This document shows, in pieces, positions 1 to 6,898 of a stretch of 64,000 nucleotides of DNA (positions are counted from its first letter, which is position 1; each line of letters starts with the position of its first letter). Source of the stretch: Yinghuangia seranimata. Its GTDB lineage: Bacteria > Actinomycetota > Actinomycetes > Streptomycetales > Streptomycetaceae. The notes under the pieces were generated by a model. It was not told where the DNA came from, ran no database searches, and saw only the letters and a list, made by a program, of their open reading frames with translations. Position numbers and translations under genes: made by a program. The stretch is from NCBI RefSeq assembly GCF_029953285.1, contig NZ_JASAOI010000002.1, forward strand, positions 248,001 to 312,000, given 5' to 3'.

Positions 1-87
1 GGTGCGTCGGCCAAGACCGCGCTCCCGGGCGGGGAATCCGCGACCGCGCCCGCGCGGCACGAGACCGGACAGGAGGAATCGTCATGA
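1..87 (+). CDS. pspA: C-terminal end of probable PspA/IM30 family protein (5' end outside window)
   Basis: Frame 1 is open from the first base and ends at TGA 85-87, giving a 28-residue hydrophilic tail that finishes GQEESS. The stop overlaps the ATG of the next gene (ATGA at 84-87), so the two are translationally coupled. The identity comes from synteny only: in Actinomycetota the PspAA gene normally follows pspA directly, and PspA proteins there end in a variable polar tail. No coiled-coil part of PspA is in the window, so the call stays provisional. Confidence 0.5.
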   Translation, partial: GASAKTALPGGESATAPARHETGQEESS

Positions 88-362
88 TCATGAGGATTCT
101 CGGCGAGGGCCAGTACCAGATCGCCGACGCCGACCTGGACCGGCTCAACGCCCTGGACGCCGCCGTGCAGGCGGCCGCCGACGCCGACGACGAAGCCGGC
201 TTCAGCAGCGCGCTGGAGGCCCTGCTGGACGCCGTGCGGGCGGTCGGCACGCCACTGCCCGACGACGTGATCACGCCGTCCGACCTGGTCCTCCCCGACC
301 GGCACACCAGCCTGGCGCGGGTGCGCGAGCTGCTGTCCGACGAGGGCCTGATCCCGGGGTGA
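84..362 (+). CDS. pspAA: PspA-associated protein PspAA
   Basis: A 92-residue acidic protein beginning MIMRILGEGQYQIADADL, the N-terminal signature of the PspAA family, small cytosolic partners encoded beside pspA in actinobacteria. The N-terminal 60 residues are the conserved domain; the rest is helical, with a conserved end near SLARVRELLSDEGLIPG. ATG 84 is preferred to ATG 90 because AGGAGGAAT lies just upstream (71-79) and because it couples to the previous stop. Its own stop overlaps the next GTG (GTGA at 359-362). It probably helps PspA sense or stabilise a stressed membrane; its exact biochemical role is not established. Confidence 0.85.
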   Translation: MIMRILGEGQYQIADADLDRLNALDAAVQAAADADDEAGFSSALEALLDAVRAVGTPLPDDVITPSDLVLPDRHTSLARVRELLSDEGLIPG

Positions 363-1279
363 GGGCCGTGCGAAGCCGCTTCGCGCCCGACCGGGGGCTG
401 ACCGGCCGCATGCTGGTCACGATGTTCCTGCTCGGGCTGCTGTACGTGGCGTTCATCGCCGCGCTGATCGTGCTGCTCAAGTCCACCGCCCTCGTGGTGG
501 TCATCGCCGCCGGGCTGCTGGGCGCGCAGTACTGGTTCTCCGACCGGATCGCCCTGTATGCCATGCACGGCCGCGTCGTCACCCCCGAGGAGGAACCCGA
601 ACTGCACGGCGTCGTGGACCGGTTGTGCGCCGCCGCCGACATGCCGAAGCCGCAGGTCGCCGTCTCCGGCATGGACCTGCCCAACGCGTTCGCCACCGGC
701 CGCAACCCGAACCACGCCGTCGTCTGCGTCACCCGGGGGCTCCAGCGCCGTCTCGAACCGGCCGAGCTGGAAGGCGTCCTCGCCCACGAACTGTCCCATG
801 TCGCGCACCGCGACGTGGCGGTGATCACCGTCGCCTCGTTCCTGGGCGTCATCGCCGGGCTGATGGTCCGCTTCGCGTTCTACTCCCAGCTGTTCGGCGG
901 ACGCGGCCGCCGCGACCAGAACACCGCCGCCGTGTTCGGCATCGTCATGCTGGTCTCCGCCGCGGTCTACGCCATCAGCTTCCTGCTCATCCGCGCCCTG
1001 TCCCGCTACCGCGAACTGGCCGCCGACCGCGCCGGCGCCCAGCTCACCGGACGCCCGTCCGCGCTGGCGTCGGCACTCACCAAGGTCAGCGGCGACATCG
1101 CCCGCATCCCCACGGAAGACCTGCGCACCGCCCAGGCGTTCAACGCGTTCTTCTTCAGCCCGGCACTCGGGCCCGGCACGACCCTGGCCAAGCTGTTCTC
1201 GACCCACCCGAGCCTGGACCGCCGACTCGAAGCACTCGCGGAGATCTCCGCACAGCTCGGCGAGGAGGCACCGCAGTGA
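359..1279 (+). CDS. htpX: HtpX-like M48 family zinc metalloprotease (membrane)
   Basis: A 306-aa integral membrane protease. The zinc motif HELSH begins at residue 143, and a downstream ELAAD (third, Glu ligand) lies in YRELAADRAGAQL, both typical of the HtpX/M48B group. Two hydrophobic helices lie near residues 18-60 and two more after the HELSH helix, which puts the active site on the cytoplasmic face as in E. coli HtpX. HtpX-type proteases degrade misfolded membrane proteins. The start is GTG 359, overlapping the pspAA stop; longer in-frame openings upstream would overlap pspAA and are rejected. Position inside the psp operon supports a role in membrane quality control. Confidence 0.9.
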   Translation: MRAVRSRFAPDRGLTGRMLVTMFLLGLLYVAFIAALIVLLKSTALVVVIAAGLLGAQYWFSDRIALYAMHGRVVTPEEEPELHGVVDRLCAAADMPKPQVAVSGMDLPNAFATGRNPNHAVVCVTRGLQRRLEPAELEGVLAHELSHVAHRDVAVITVASFLGVIAGLMVRFAFYSQLFGGRGRRDQNTAAVFGIVMLVSAAVYAISFLLIRALSRYRELAADRAGAQLTGRPSALASALTKVSGDIARIPTEDLRTAQAFNAFFFSPALGPGTTLAKLFSTHPSLDRRLEALAEISAQLGEEAPQ

Positions 1280-1304
1280 GGCGCCCGGGAAGGAGCTGAT
1301 GCCA

Positions 1305-1901
1305 ATGGGGTTCTGGGACACGGTTCTGGGCCGCACCAAACCCGTCCGGCCCAACCTGGACCGGCTGTTCGACGTACCGTCGGCGGCGCTCACACTCCAG
1401 GCGGCCACCGGCTTCGCCCCGACCGGACGCGGAACGGTGTGCTTCGCCGCCGTCGAGGGCACCGCCTTCACCCGGGTCCGCGAGGAGGTCGGCGCCTTGT
1501 TGAACGCCGGGACCGCCGGGACCGTCGGCTCCGAACCCGTCGGCGCCCCCGTCGAGTTCAGCAAGGACTCGTACGGCTACCACTGGCTCCTCGTCCGGCG
1601 TGCCCCGGACGACCTGGCCTCGCTGGTCAACGACGTGCACGCGGTGAACACCTCCCTGGAGGAGAGCGGCTTCGGCCCGCACCTGCTGTGCTCCCTCGTG
1701 TGGTTCGGCGACGCCGGGACCCGTTCGCTCGCCCTCGTCTACCTCTACAAGCGCGGGACGTTCTACCCGTTCGCCCCGCTGCCCGGCGACAAGCGCGACA
1801 GCCCGCTCGAACTCCAGACCAAGGCCCTGCTCGAGCACGAGCTGCCCGTCGAACCGGACCTGACCCGGTGGTTCCCGATCTGGGGAGCACCGGGCGGCTG
1901 A
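1305..1901 (+). CDS. pspAB: PspA-associated protein PspAB
   Basis: A 198-aa soluble protein beginning MGFWDTVLGRTKPVRPNLD, the characteristic opening of actinobacterial PspAB proteins, which follow pspA-pspAA-htpX. ATG 1305 is chosen over ATG 1299 because AGGAG at 1291-1295 is nine bases away (only three from 1299). No membrane segment or catalytic motif is visible. The gene lies 25 bases after htpX and is the last of the psp operon. The molecular function is unknown; a role in the PspA membrane-stress response is inferred from conserved gene order. Confidence 0.82.
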   Translation: MGFWDTVLGRTKPVRPNLDRLFDVPSAALTLQAATGFAPTGRGTVCFAAVEGTAFTRVREEVGALLNAGTAGTVGSEPVGAPVEFSKDSYGYHWLLVRRAPDDLASLVNDVHAVNTSLEESGFGPHLLCSLVWFGDAGTRSLALVYLYKRGTFYPFAPLPGDKRDSPLELQTKALLEHELPVEPDLTRWFPIWGAPGG

Positions 1902-1946
1902 CCTCCGCGGCGGCGGGCCAGGGGGAACCGGTGGTTCGCCCAGGCG

Positions 1947-1964
1947 TTCAGAAGAAGCTCAGAA
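1947..1964 (+). promoter_or_regulatory. Putative response-regulator operator TTCAGAAGAAGCTCAGAA
   Basis: Two 6-mers, TTCAGA and CTCAGA, repeat with an 11-base period, the layout bound by OmpR-family dimers. The same 18-mer with two changes occurs at 11852-11869, just upstream of the OmpR-type regulator gene. This copy is 63 bases before the DUF2231 start. Regulation of the DUF2231 gene by that regulator is an inference. Confidence 0.4.
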
Positions 1965-2027
1965 CTTCCTGTGCCAGGCTCCCCAGCCGACCGACACATC
2001 ATGGACCCACCGGCTGGAGAAGCTCCC

Positions 2028-2522
2028 ATGAGCCTGATCAATGGCCTACCCGCGCACGTGCTGCTCGTGCACTTCGTCGTCGTGCTCGTCCCGTTGACCG
2101 CGCTGGCACTCACGGTCAGTGCGATCTGGCCGAGTGCGGCCAAGCGCATGGGCATCGTGCTGCCGCTGCTCGCCCTGGTCACGCTCGGGAGCATTCCCCT
2201 CACCACGGAGTCGGGGGAGTGGCTGGAGCGGCACGTCGACAGCAACGAACTGGTGCGTCGTCATGCGGGGCTCGCCGACGGCCTGCTCCCCTGGGCCGGG
2301 GGCCTGTTCGTCCTCGCGGTCGTCGTCTGGTGGACGGTCCGCCGCGCGGCCGCTTCCGGGTCCCCTTCCGGGTCCCCGCGCAGCACACAGCGGTTCGCGG
2401 CGCCGCTGCGCATCGCGACCCTGGTGCTGTCGCTCGCCGTGTCGGTGGGAGCCGTCGTGGACGTCTACCGCATCGGTGACTCGGGGGCGAAGGCCGCTTG
2501 GAGCGACGGCTTCTCGAAGTAG
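2028..2522 (+). CDS. DUF2231 family membrane protein
   Basis: A 164-aa protein with four hydrophobic segments: near residues 9-28, 36-55, 85-105 and 124-146. It opens MSLINGLPAHVLLVHFVVVL, the DUF2231 signature in which a conserved HxxxVHF-type motif sits at the start of the first helix; related proteins may bind haem through such histidines, which is not shown here. ATG 2028 is preceded by GGAGAAG. The gene stands alone between the psp operon and the orphan riboswitch. A direct-repeat element shared with the two-component system gene lies 63 bases upstream, suggesting regulation by that system. Confidence 0.82.
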   Translation: MSLINGLPAHVLLVHFVVVLVPLTALALTVSAIWPSAAKRMGIVLPLLALVTLGSIPLTTESGEWLERHVDSNELVRRHAGLADGLLPWAGGLFVLAVVVWWTVRRAAASGSPSGSPRSTQRFAAPLRIATLVLSLAVSVGAVVDVYRIGDSGAKAAWSDGFSK

Positions 2523-2537
2523 GAAGGCGCCGGGCCG

Positions 2538-2559
2538 GAGGCCGCGGTCGGGGGGCCTC
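2538..2559. terminator. GC-rich hairpin after the DUF2231 gene
   Basis: GAGGCC (2538-2543) pairs with GGCCTC (2554-2559) around a ten-base loop. It could end DUF2231 transcription on the plus strand or act as the expression platform of the minus-strand TPP riboswitch, which lies 36 bases away. There is no U-tract, so this is weak. Confidence 0.3.
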
Positions 2560-2594
2560 GGGGGCCGCGTCCCACGCACGACGCGACCTGCGAG

Positions 2595-2685
2595 GTGGGC
2601 TCCCTTCGCCGGCATTGTCCGGATCAGGTGATGGAGGTCGCCGTCCGGTCTCTCGACCTTTCGGCCTCTCAGTCCGGTCACCCAC
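2595..2685 (-). promoter_or_regulatory. TPP (thiamine pyrophosphate) riboswitch, orphan
   Basis: Read on the minus strand, the element has all hallmark blocks of the THI element in order. P1 is GTGGG (2685-2681) pairing with CCCAC (2599-2595). ACTGAGA lies at 2673-2667, ACCTGATC at 2629-2622, then CCGGACAATGCCGG and GAAGGGAG. These conserved blocks bind the pyrimidine and pyrophosphate halves of TPP. In other actinomycetes it precedes thiC or other thiamine genes. Here nothing on the minus strand downstream is a plausible gene: it points into the 3' end of the DUF2231 gene, which is on the other strand. A promoter-like pair lies upstream at 2732-2760. Confidence 0.85.
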
Positions 2686-2731
2686 AACAACGGTGGCTGA
2701 ACTCCCTCGCTCGCCCCGCAGGCCGATTCCG

Positions 2732-2760
2732 ACATTACGCCTAAATTTCGCGTCCGGAAA
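2732..2760 (-). promoter_or_regulatory. Possible promoter of the orphan TPP riboswitch
   Basis: On the minus strand TTTCCG (2760-2755) and TAATGT (2737-2732) are separated by 17 bases. This would start RNA near 2725, about 40 bases before riboswitch stem P1. The -10 is good and the -35 poor. Confidence 0.4.
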
Positions 2761-2851
2761 GGTTCGCGGCGATCGCCGCTTGGCGAGAGGCTGGAAGAAG
2801 GGACCGTGCACCGGCAACGCGTACGGGCACGGTCCGGCTGGGAGGTCCGTG

Positions 2852-3331
2852 ATGGCGTCTGCCGAGAGCACGGGCAAGGTCGTCGCGGTAGAGGTGCCGG
2901 TCGACCAGCTCGCGGACCGCGCCCGACGGCGGATCGTGGTCGGCGTGGACGGCTCGTTCGGTGCGGCGGTGGCCCTGCGCTGGGCGTCGACCGAGGCCTG
3001 TGAACGGGGCCTGGTCCTCGACGTCGTCGCCGTGTGGGAGGAACTGCACCCGGACGACACAGGCCGTGACGGGCATCTCGAGGTCGCCCGGCAGCGGCTG
3101 CAACGCGCGCTGGAGAGCCTGATCCGGCAACGCGACGTCCCCGACGAGGTGATCACCGCCCCGCTGCACGGCCCTCCCGGCGAGCGCCTGGTGGAGCGGG
3201 CCCGCGACGCGGAACAGTTGGTCCTGGGCACCACCGGCATCAGCTCCCCGGAGATCCCCGGCGGAATCAGCCTGTACGTCCTGCGCCACAGCGCGACCCC
3301 GGTCACGTTCGTCCCCCCGCGGACACCGTAG
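2852..3331 (+). CDS. Universal stress protein (single domain)
   Basis: A 159-aa protein with an N-terminal extension of about 30 residues, then RRIVVGVDGSFGAAVALRW, the first beta strand and loop of the UspA fold, and LVLGTTG near the C-terminus. The ATP-binding pattern G-2x-G-9x-G-[ST] is incomplete: the last glycine is replaced (PGGIS), so nucleotide binding is doubtful. ATG 2852 follows GGGAGG by six bases. It is the first gene of the stress/dormancy island. No copy of the island's 16-bp box lies upstream, only a weak resemblance inside the riboswitch. Confidence 0.85.
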   Translation: MASAESTGKVVAVEVPVDQLADRARRRIVVGVDGSFGAAVALRWASTEACERGLVLDVVAVWEELHPDDTGRDGHLEVARQRLQRALESLIRQRDVPDEVITAPLHGPPGERLVERARDAEQLVLGTTGISSPEIPGGISLYVLRHSATPVTFVPPRTP

Positions 3332-3342
3332 GAGGTGGCACC

Positions 3343-4047
3343 GTGACCTTCGTACAGATCATGGAATGCAGGACCAGCCGCGTCGACGACGTGAACCGGC
3401 TGATGGGCTCATGGATCGACGAGACCCGGGGGAGGCGGACCGCGACCCACGCCATGGTCGGCGCCGACCGCGCGGACCGCGCGCACGTCGTCGAGATCGT
3501 GGAGTTCTCCTCGTACGAGCAGGCCGTGCGCGATTCCGGCCTCCCCGAGACCGGCCGCGTCTTCCGCGAGACGGCCGCGTTGTGCGACGAACCCCCCACG
3601 TTCACCGACCTCGACCTCGTCCGCGACGACAGGCTCGACAAGGCCGCGGTCCGCCGCTTCTTCGAGCAGGTCGCCCTCGGCCACCTCGGCGTCATCGACG
3701 AACTGTTCGCCCCCGACTACCGCGACCACGATCACGGCAACCGGGTCGAGACCCGCGGCACGGCCGCCCTCCGCGACCAGGCGCGGCGCTGGCTCAAGGC
3801 GTTCGACTTCGCGTTCACCGTCGACAGCCAGCTCGCGGACGCCGACCAGGTCTGCACCCGCTGGACCTGGCACGGCACCCACATCGGCGACTTCATGGGC
3901 ACCCCCGCCACGGGCAGACCCGCTGAGGTCACCGGCACCACCGTCTTCCGGTTCCAGGACGGCAGGATCAAAGAGGGCTGGTGGCACTGGGACGTCCTCG
4001 GCCTGATGCGGCACTTGGGCATCCCGCCCGGCGACCGCGGCCGCTGA
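3343..4047 (+). CDS. Two-domain protein: ABM-like N-terminus plus SnoaL-like (NTF2 fold) C-terminus
   Basis: A 234-aa protein. Residues 1-90 (MTFVQIMECRTSRVDDVNRL, then AHVVEIVEFSSYEQA) look like a ferredoxin-like alpha/beta-barrel (ABM-type) domain. Residues 105-225 are SnoaL/NTF2-like: RRFFEQVALGHLGVIDELFA, DYRDHDHGN, and a final FRFQDGRIKEGWWHWD typical of the SnoaL ester-cyclase family. GTG 3343 is preceded by GGAGG at 3331-3335, and the gene is 11 bases behind the USP gene, so they are probably co-transcribed. The substrate is unknown. Related single-domain proteins are often annotated 'ester cyclase', a label that should not be taken literally here. Confidence 0.68.
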   Translation: MTFVQIMECRTSRVDDVNRLMGSWIDETRGRRTATHAMVGADRADRAHVVEIVEFSSYEQAVRDSGLPETGRVFRETAALCDEPPTFTDLDLVRDDRLDKAAVRRFFEQVALGHLGVIDELFAPDYRDHDHGNRVETRGTAALRDQARRWLKAFDFAFTVDSQLADADQVCTRWTWHGTHIGDFMGTPATGRPAEVTGTTVFRFQDGRIKEGWWHWDVLGLMRHLGIPPGDRGR

Positions 4048-4089
4048 CCGCGCGTCTCCGTACGTGGGCGTGCCACCCGGCCCGGTGGG

Positions 4090-4105
4090 CGGGCCGTGCG
4101 GCCCT
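4090..4105. promoter_or_regulatory. Island box 1 (CGGGCCG-TG-CGGCCCT)
   Basis: Matches 13 of 14 arm positions of the 16-bp inverted repeat AGGGCCG-NN-CGGCCCT that recurs upstream of the stress genes. It ends 85 bases before the HPF-like start. Confidence 0.65.
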
Positions 4106-4190
4106 GTTCCGCTGATCTCAGCCCGTGGTGGTCTGGTACCCGCCGACGGCGGTGCGCCGTCCGGACGTCCGAGGAAACGGAGCGGATGCC

Positions 4191-4994
4191 ATGAAGAACA
4201 GGTCGACTCCCGTGGTTGTGCCGGAAATCAAGGTGGAGGCGCAGGGGGACCTTCCGCGCGGCGCGGACGAGTACGCCCGTGGCAAGATCGCCGCGCTGCT
4301 GGAGTCCGTGCGCGAGCCTGTGCTGTTCGCGCGGGTGCGCCTGACGCAGACCCGCAACCCGGCCACCGAGCGGCCGGCGGTCGCCCAGGCGGGTGTGGAC
4401 GTCAACGGTCGCCAGGCCCGGGCCCAGGTCGCGGCGGCGACGATGACCGAGGCGGTCGATCTGCTGCAGGACCGGCTCGCCCGGCAGTTGGACCGGCTGC
4501 GCCAGGACTGGCAGGCGCGGCGCGGCACCCTGCCCAAGCCCGGTCCCGGCCAGTGGCGGCACGGGGCCGAGCCGGCGCACCGGCCGGACCACTTCCCGCG
4601 CCCCGCGCACGAGCGGGAGGTCGTGCGGCACAAGTCGTACTCCCTGGCCCGTGAGACCCCGGACGAGGCCGGGTTCGAGATGGAGACGATGGGCTACGGC
4701 TTCCACCTCTTCACCGACCTGGCGACCGGCGAGGACAGCGTCGTGTACCGCACCGGGCCGACCGGGTGGCGGCTCGCCCAGGTGCACCCGCAGCCGGACC
4801 GGCTCGGCCCGACCGCGGTGCCGATGACCGTCAGCCCGCAGGCACCGCCGCGCCTGGACGTCGCCGGCGCCAAGGTGCGGTTGGAGGAGACCGGGCAGCC
4901 GTTCGTGTTCTTCGTGGACACCACCACCGGTCGCGGCAACGTCCTCTACCACCGCTACGACGGCCACTACGGGCTCATCACACCCGCCGACTGA
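4191..4994 (+). CDS. HPF/RaiA-like ribosome-associated protein with two C-terminal S30AE-type domains (Rv0079-like)
   Basis: A 267-aa protein. Residues 1-110 fit the S30AE/HPF N-terminal fold (VPEIKVEAQGDLPRGADEYA, then a helix TMTEAVDLLQDRLARQLDRL). After a linker, residues 140-200 (EVVRHKSYSLARETPDEA, then HLFTDLATGEDSVVYR) and 215-265 (FVFFVDTTTGRGNVLYHRYD) look like two copies of the S30AE C-terminal dimerisation domain. Such proteins silence or dimerise ribosomes in starvation or hypoxia. The nearest functional model is M. tuberculosis Rv0079, a DosR-regulon translation inhibitor. ATG 4191 is chosen by start of similarity. A box lies upstream, and a PNPOx-like gene follows, as Rv0080 follows Rv0079. 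Confidence 0.78.
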   Translation: MKNRSTPVVVPEIKVEAQGDLPRGADEYARGKIAALLESVREPVLFARVRLTQTRNPATERPAVAQAGVDVNGRQARAQVAAATMTEAVDLLQDRLARQLDRLRQDWQARRGTLPKPGPGQWRHGAEPAHRPDHFPRPAHEREVVRHKSYSLARETPDEAGFEMETMGYGFHLFTDLATGEDSVVYRTGPTGWRLAQVHPQPDRLGPTAVPMTVSPQAPPRLDVAGAKVRLEETGQPFVFFVDTTTGRGNVLYHRYDGHYGLITPAD

Positions 4995-5030
4995 CCCGGC
5001 CGGAGCCCACCCCCGCGCCGACCGCCCGAC

Positions 5031-5046
5031 AGGGCCGTTCGGCCCT
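5031..5046. promoter_or_regulatory. Island box 2, perfect arms (AGGGCCGTTCGGCCCT)
   Basis: Both 7-base arms match fully, with centre TT. It ends 125 bases before the XRE-PNPOx gene, in the 177-base gap after the HPF-like gene. Confidence 0.7.
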
Positions 5047-5171
5047 CCCCGAGGAGCCGGGCTCCCCGGTCTCGGCGGCGCGGGGGTGGGAATCATGGGT
5101 ATTGAGAGGAAATCGATGCGCCTGTCCTCCTTCGGGCCAGGCGATCGGCCCCACCCGCAAGGAGGGCCGCC

Positions 5172-5879
5172 ATGAGCGACCAGACCGCAGGGACCCGGAG
5201 CCCGGACGCCCGGACCGTGGGACGCAACGCCGGCGCCCGCCGCCGCGTGTGCGGCCTGTCCGCTTCCGAAGCAGCCGCACGCGGCGGCATCTCCGTCGGC
5301 TGGGTCGAGGCGCTGGAAGAAGGCACCGCGGCGTGGAACCTGGCGTCCCTGTCGCGCCTGGCGTGGTCTCTGGACACCACCGTGGGGCGCCTGCTCGCCG
5401 CGGACTACGACCCGTCCGATCCGCCTCCGCGGCCCGACGCCGACCGCTCGACGCACGGGATCGCGCCGGAACTCACCGACATGGGCGAGGAGGAGTGCTA
5501 CGCCCGGCTCGCCCTCGGGAACGTCGGCCGCCTGTCGCCGGGCAACGCGCCGGAGCCGTTCGTCGTGCCCGTCAACTACCTGGTGGACGGGCGCGACATC
5601 GTCCTGCGCACGAAGCCCGGATCGCTGCCGTCGACGGTGTCGGGGAAAGTCGCGTTCGAGGTGGACGACCTCGTCCAGTCGGCCCACCTCGGTTGGAGCG
5701 TCCTCGTCGTCGGCGCTGCCGAGCAGGTCCACGACGACGTGGAGGAGAAGCGCCTCGACAGCCTCGGACTCGTCCCGTGGGCGGGCGGCGACCGCACCCT
5801 TTGGATGCGCATCCGCCCGGACCGGGTGACGGGCCGCCGCATCGCGCCGGCGCGCACCGCGGGAGATGTCGCTCCATGA
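5172..5879 (+). CDS. XRE-type helix-turn-helix plus pyridoxamine 5'-phosphate oxidase-like flavin protein
   Basis: A 235-aa protein with a HTH of the lambda-repressor/XRE type at residues 15-75 (GLSASEAAARGGISVGWVEA, then LASLSRLAWSLDTTVGRLLA). It joins a split-barrel PNPOx-like domain at residues 100-225 (CYARLALGNVGRLS, PFVVPVNYLVDGRDIVLRT, KVAFEVDDL, GWSVLVVGAAEQV). Such proteins bind FMN or F420; the HTH fusion suggests a redox-sensing regulator, which is inference. ATG 5172 follows GGAGGG. The stop overlaps the next ATG (ATGA), so it is coupled to the nitroreductase. Rv0080 is a DosR-regulon counterpart of the PNPOx part. Confidence 0.8.
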   Translation: MSDQTAGTRSPDARTVGRNAGARRRVCGLSASEAAARGGISVGWVEALEEGTAAWNLASLSRLAWSLDTTVGRLLAADYDPSDPPPRPDADRSTHGIAPELTDMGEEECYARLALGNVGRLSPGNAPEPFVVPVNYLVDGRDIVLRTKPGSLPSTVSGKVAFEVDDLVQSAHLGWSVLVVGAAEQVHDDVEEKRLDSLGLVPWAGGDRTLWMRIRPDRVTGRRIAPARTAGDVAP

Positions 5880-6889
5880 CCGCGGCACCGACCCCGACCC
5901 AGCGGGAGACGGTCCTGCGCGCGGCCACCTCCGCCCCGTCGAAGTACAACACCCAGCCGTGGTGGTTCCGGTGGGACGGCGGCGATCTCGAGGTCCATGT
6001 CGACCCGACCCGGCGTCTGCCCCGCAGCGACCCCGCGGGCCGCGAAGCGGTCATCGCCTGCGGCGCGGCGACGTTCGCCGCACGGCTCGGCTACGCGGCG
6101 TGCGGCTTCGGCACCGCCGTGGAGGGACGCCCGGACGAGGACGACCCGCTGTTCGCGGCGCGCGTGCGGGTCGTCGCGGAGGCGCCGGATCCGCGCTTCG
6201 TGGAACTGCACCCGTACCTGGCGCGGCGCCGCACCGACCGGGGGCCCTTCCAGGACACACCCGTCCCGACCGCGGTCCTCGACGAGCTGGGCGCCGCCGC
6301 GCGCGCGGAGGACGCCTGGCTGCGCGTCGCGGCCTGGGAGCCCGCGTACGACCACCTGCTCGCCCTGATCCGTGAGGCCACGTGGCTCGAGGAGCAGGGG
6401 CTCCGCGACGAACGTGCCGCCTGGGTCGACGCTCCGGACGCCGCACGCCGCCGCGAAGGGGTCGGGGCGGAGAGCCTCGGCCCGCTGCCCGAACAACCGA
6501 CCGGGACCGTCCGCGACCTGGCCGTCGGACGCGATATCGCCGGTCGCGAGCACACGGCCTTCGAAGCGCGGCCGACGATCGCCGTGCTGGAGACCGCCTC
6601 GGACACCCGCGGCGACTGGCTCGCGGCGGGCCAGGCACTCCTGCGCGTCCTGGTCACCGCTACCCGGCGCGGTGTCGCGGCGTCGTTCGCGAACCAACCC
6701 CTGGAGGACGAGGAACTGCGCTTCGAAGCCGGCCACCTCACGCTGCCGCCGGGGGAGGCGCTGCACCGGTCCGCGCAGATGATCCTCCGGCTCGGCCTGA
6801 GCACCACCCAGGCGCCGTCCACTCCGCGCCGGGCGCCGGCCGACGTCCTGGAGCCGCCGACCTGGCACACGTCGCGGTCCCGCTCGTAG
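5876..6889 (+). CDS. Acg-family nitroreductase-fold protein, copy 1
   Basis: A 337-aa protein starting MTAAPTPTQRETVLRAATSA and continuing with SAPSKYNTQPWWF, the N-terminal motif of the Acg family (M. tuberculosis Rv2032 and Rv3131). These are nitroreductase-like proteins with an FMN-binding fold whose active site is covered, so Acg may sequester flavin rather than reduce substrates. Conserved blocks are RRRTDRGPF near residue 118, DLAVGRDI near 215 and GVAASFANQPLE near 263. It overlaps the preceding gene by four bases and lies nine bases before the GH65 gene. A second, closely similar copy is at 15842. Confidence 0.82.
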   Translation: MTAAPTPTQRETVLRAATSAPSKYNTQPWWFRWDGGDLEVHVDPTRRLPRSDPAGREAVIACGAATFAARLGYAACGFGTAVEGRPDEDDPLFAARVRVVAEAPDPRFVELHPYLARRRTDRGPFQDTPVPTAVLDELGAAARAEDAWLRVAAWEPAYDHLLALIREATWLEEQGLRDERAAWVDAPDAARRREGVGAESLGPLPEQPTGTVRDLAVGRDIAGREHTAFEARPTIAVLETASDTRGDWLAAGQALLRVLVTATRRGVAASFANQPLEDEELRFEAGHLTLPPGEALHRSAQMILRLGLSTTQAPSTPRRAPADVLEPPTWHTSRSRS

Positions 6890-6898
6890 GAGGCGGGC

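Noticed and set aside
2652-2668. Weak box-like GACCTTTCGGCCTC upstream of the first USP
   Set aside because: It matches only about half the arm positions and lies inside the TPP riboswitch, where it is explained by riboswitch structure.
2595-2685. Idea that the TPP riboswitch controls the USP gene at 2852
   Set aside because: The conserved blocks are in 5'-3' order only on the minus strand, while the USP is on the plus strand.
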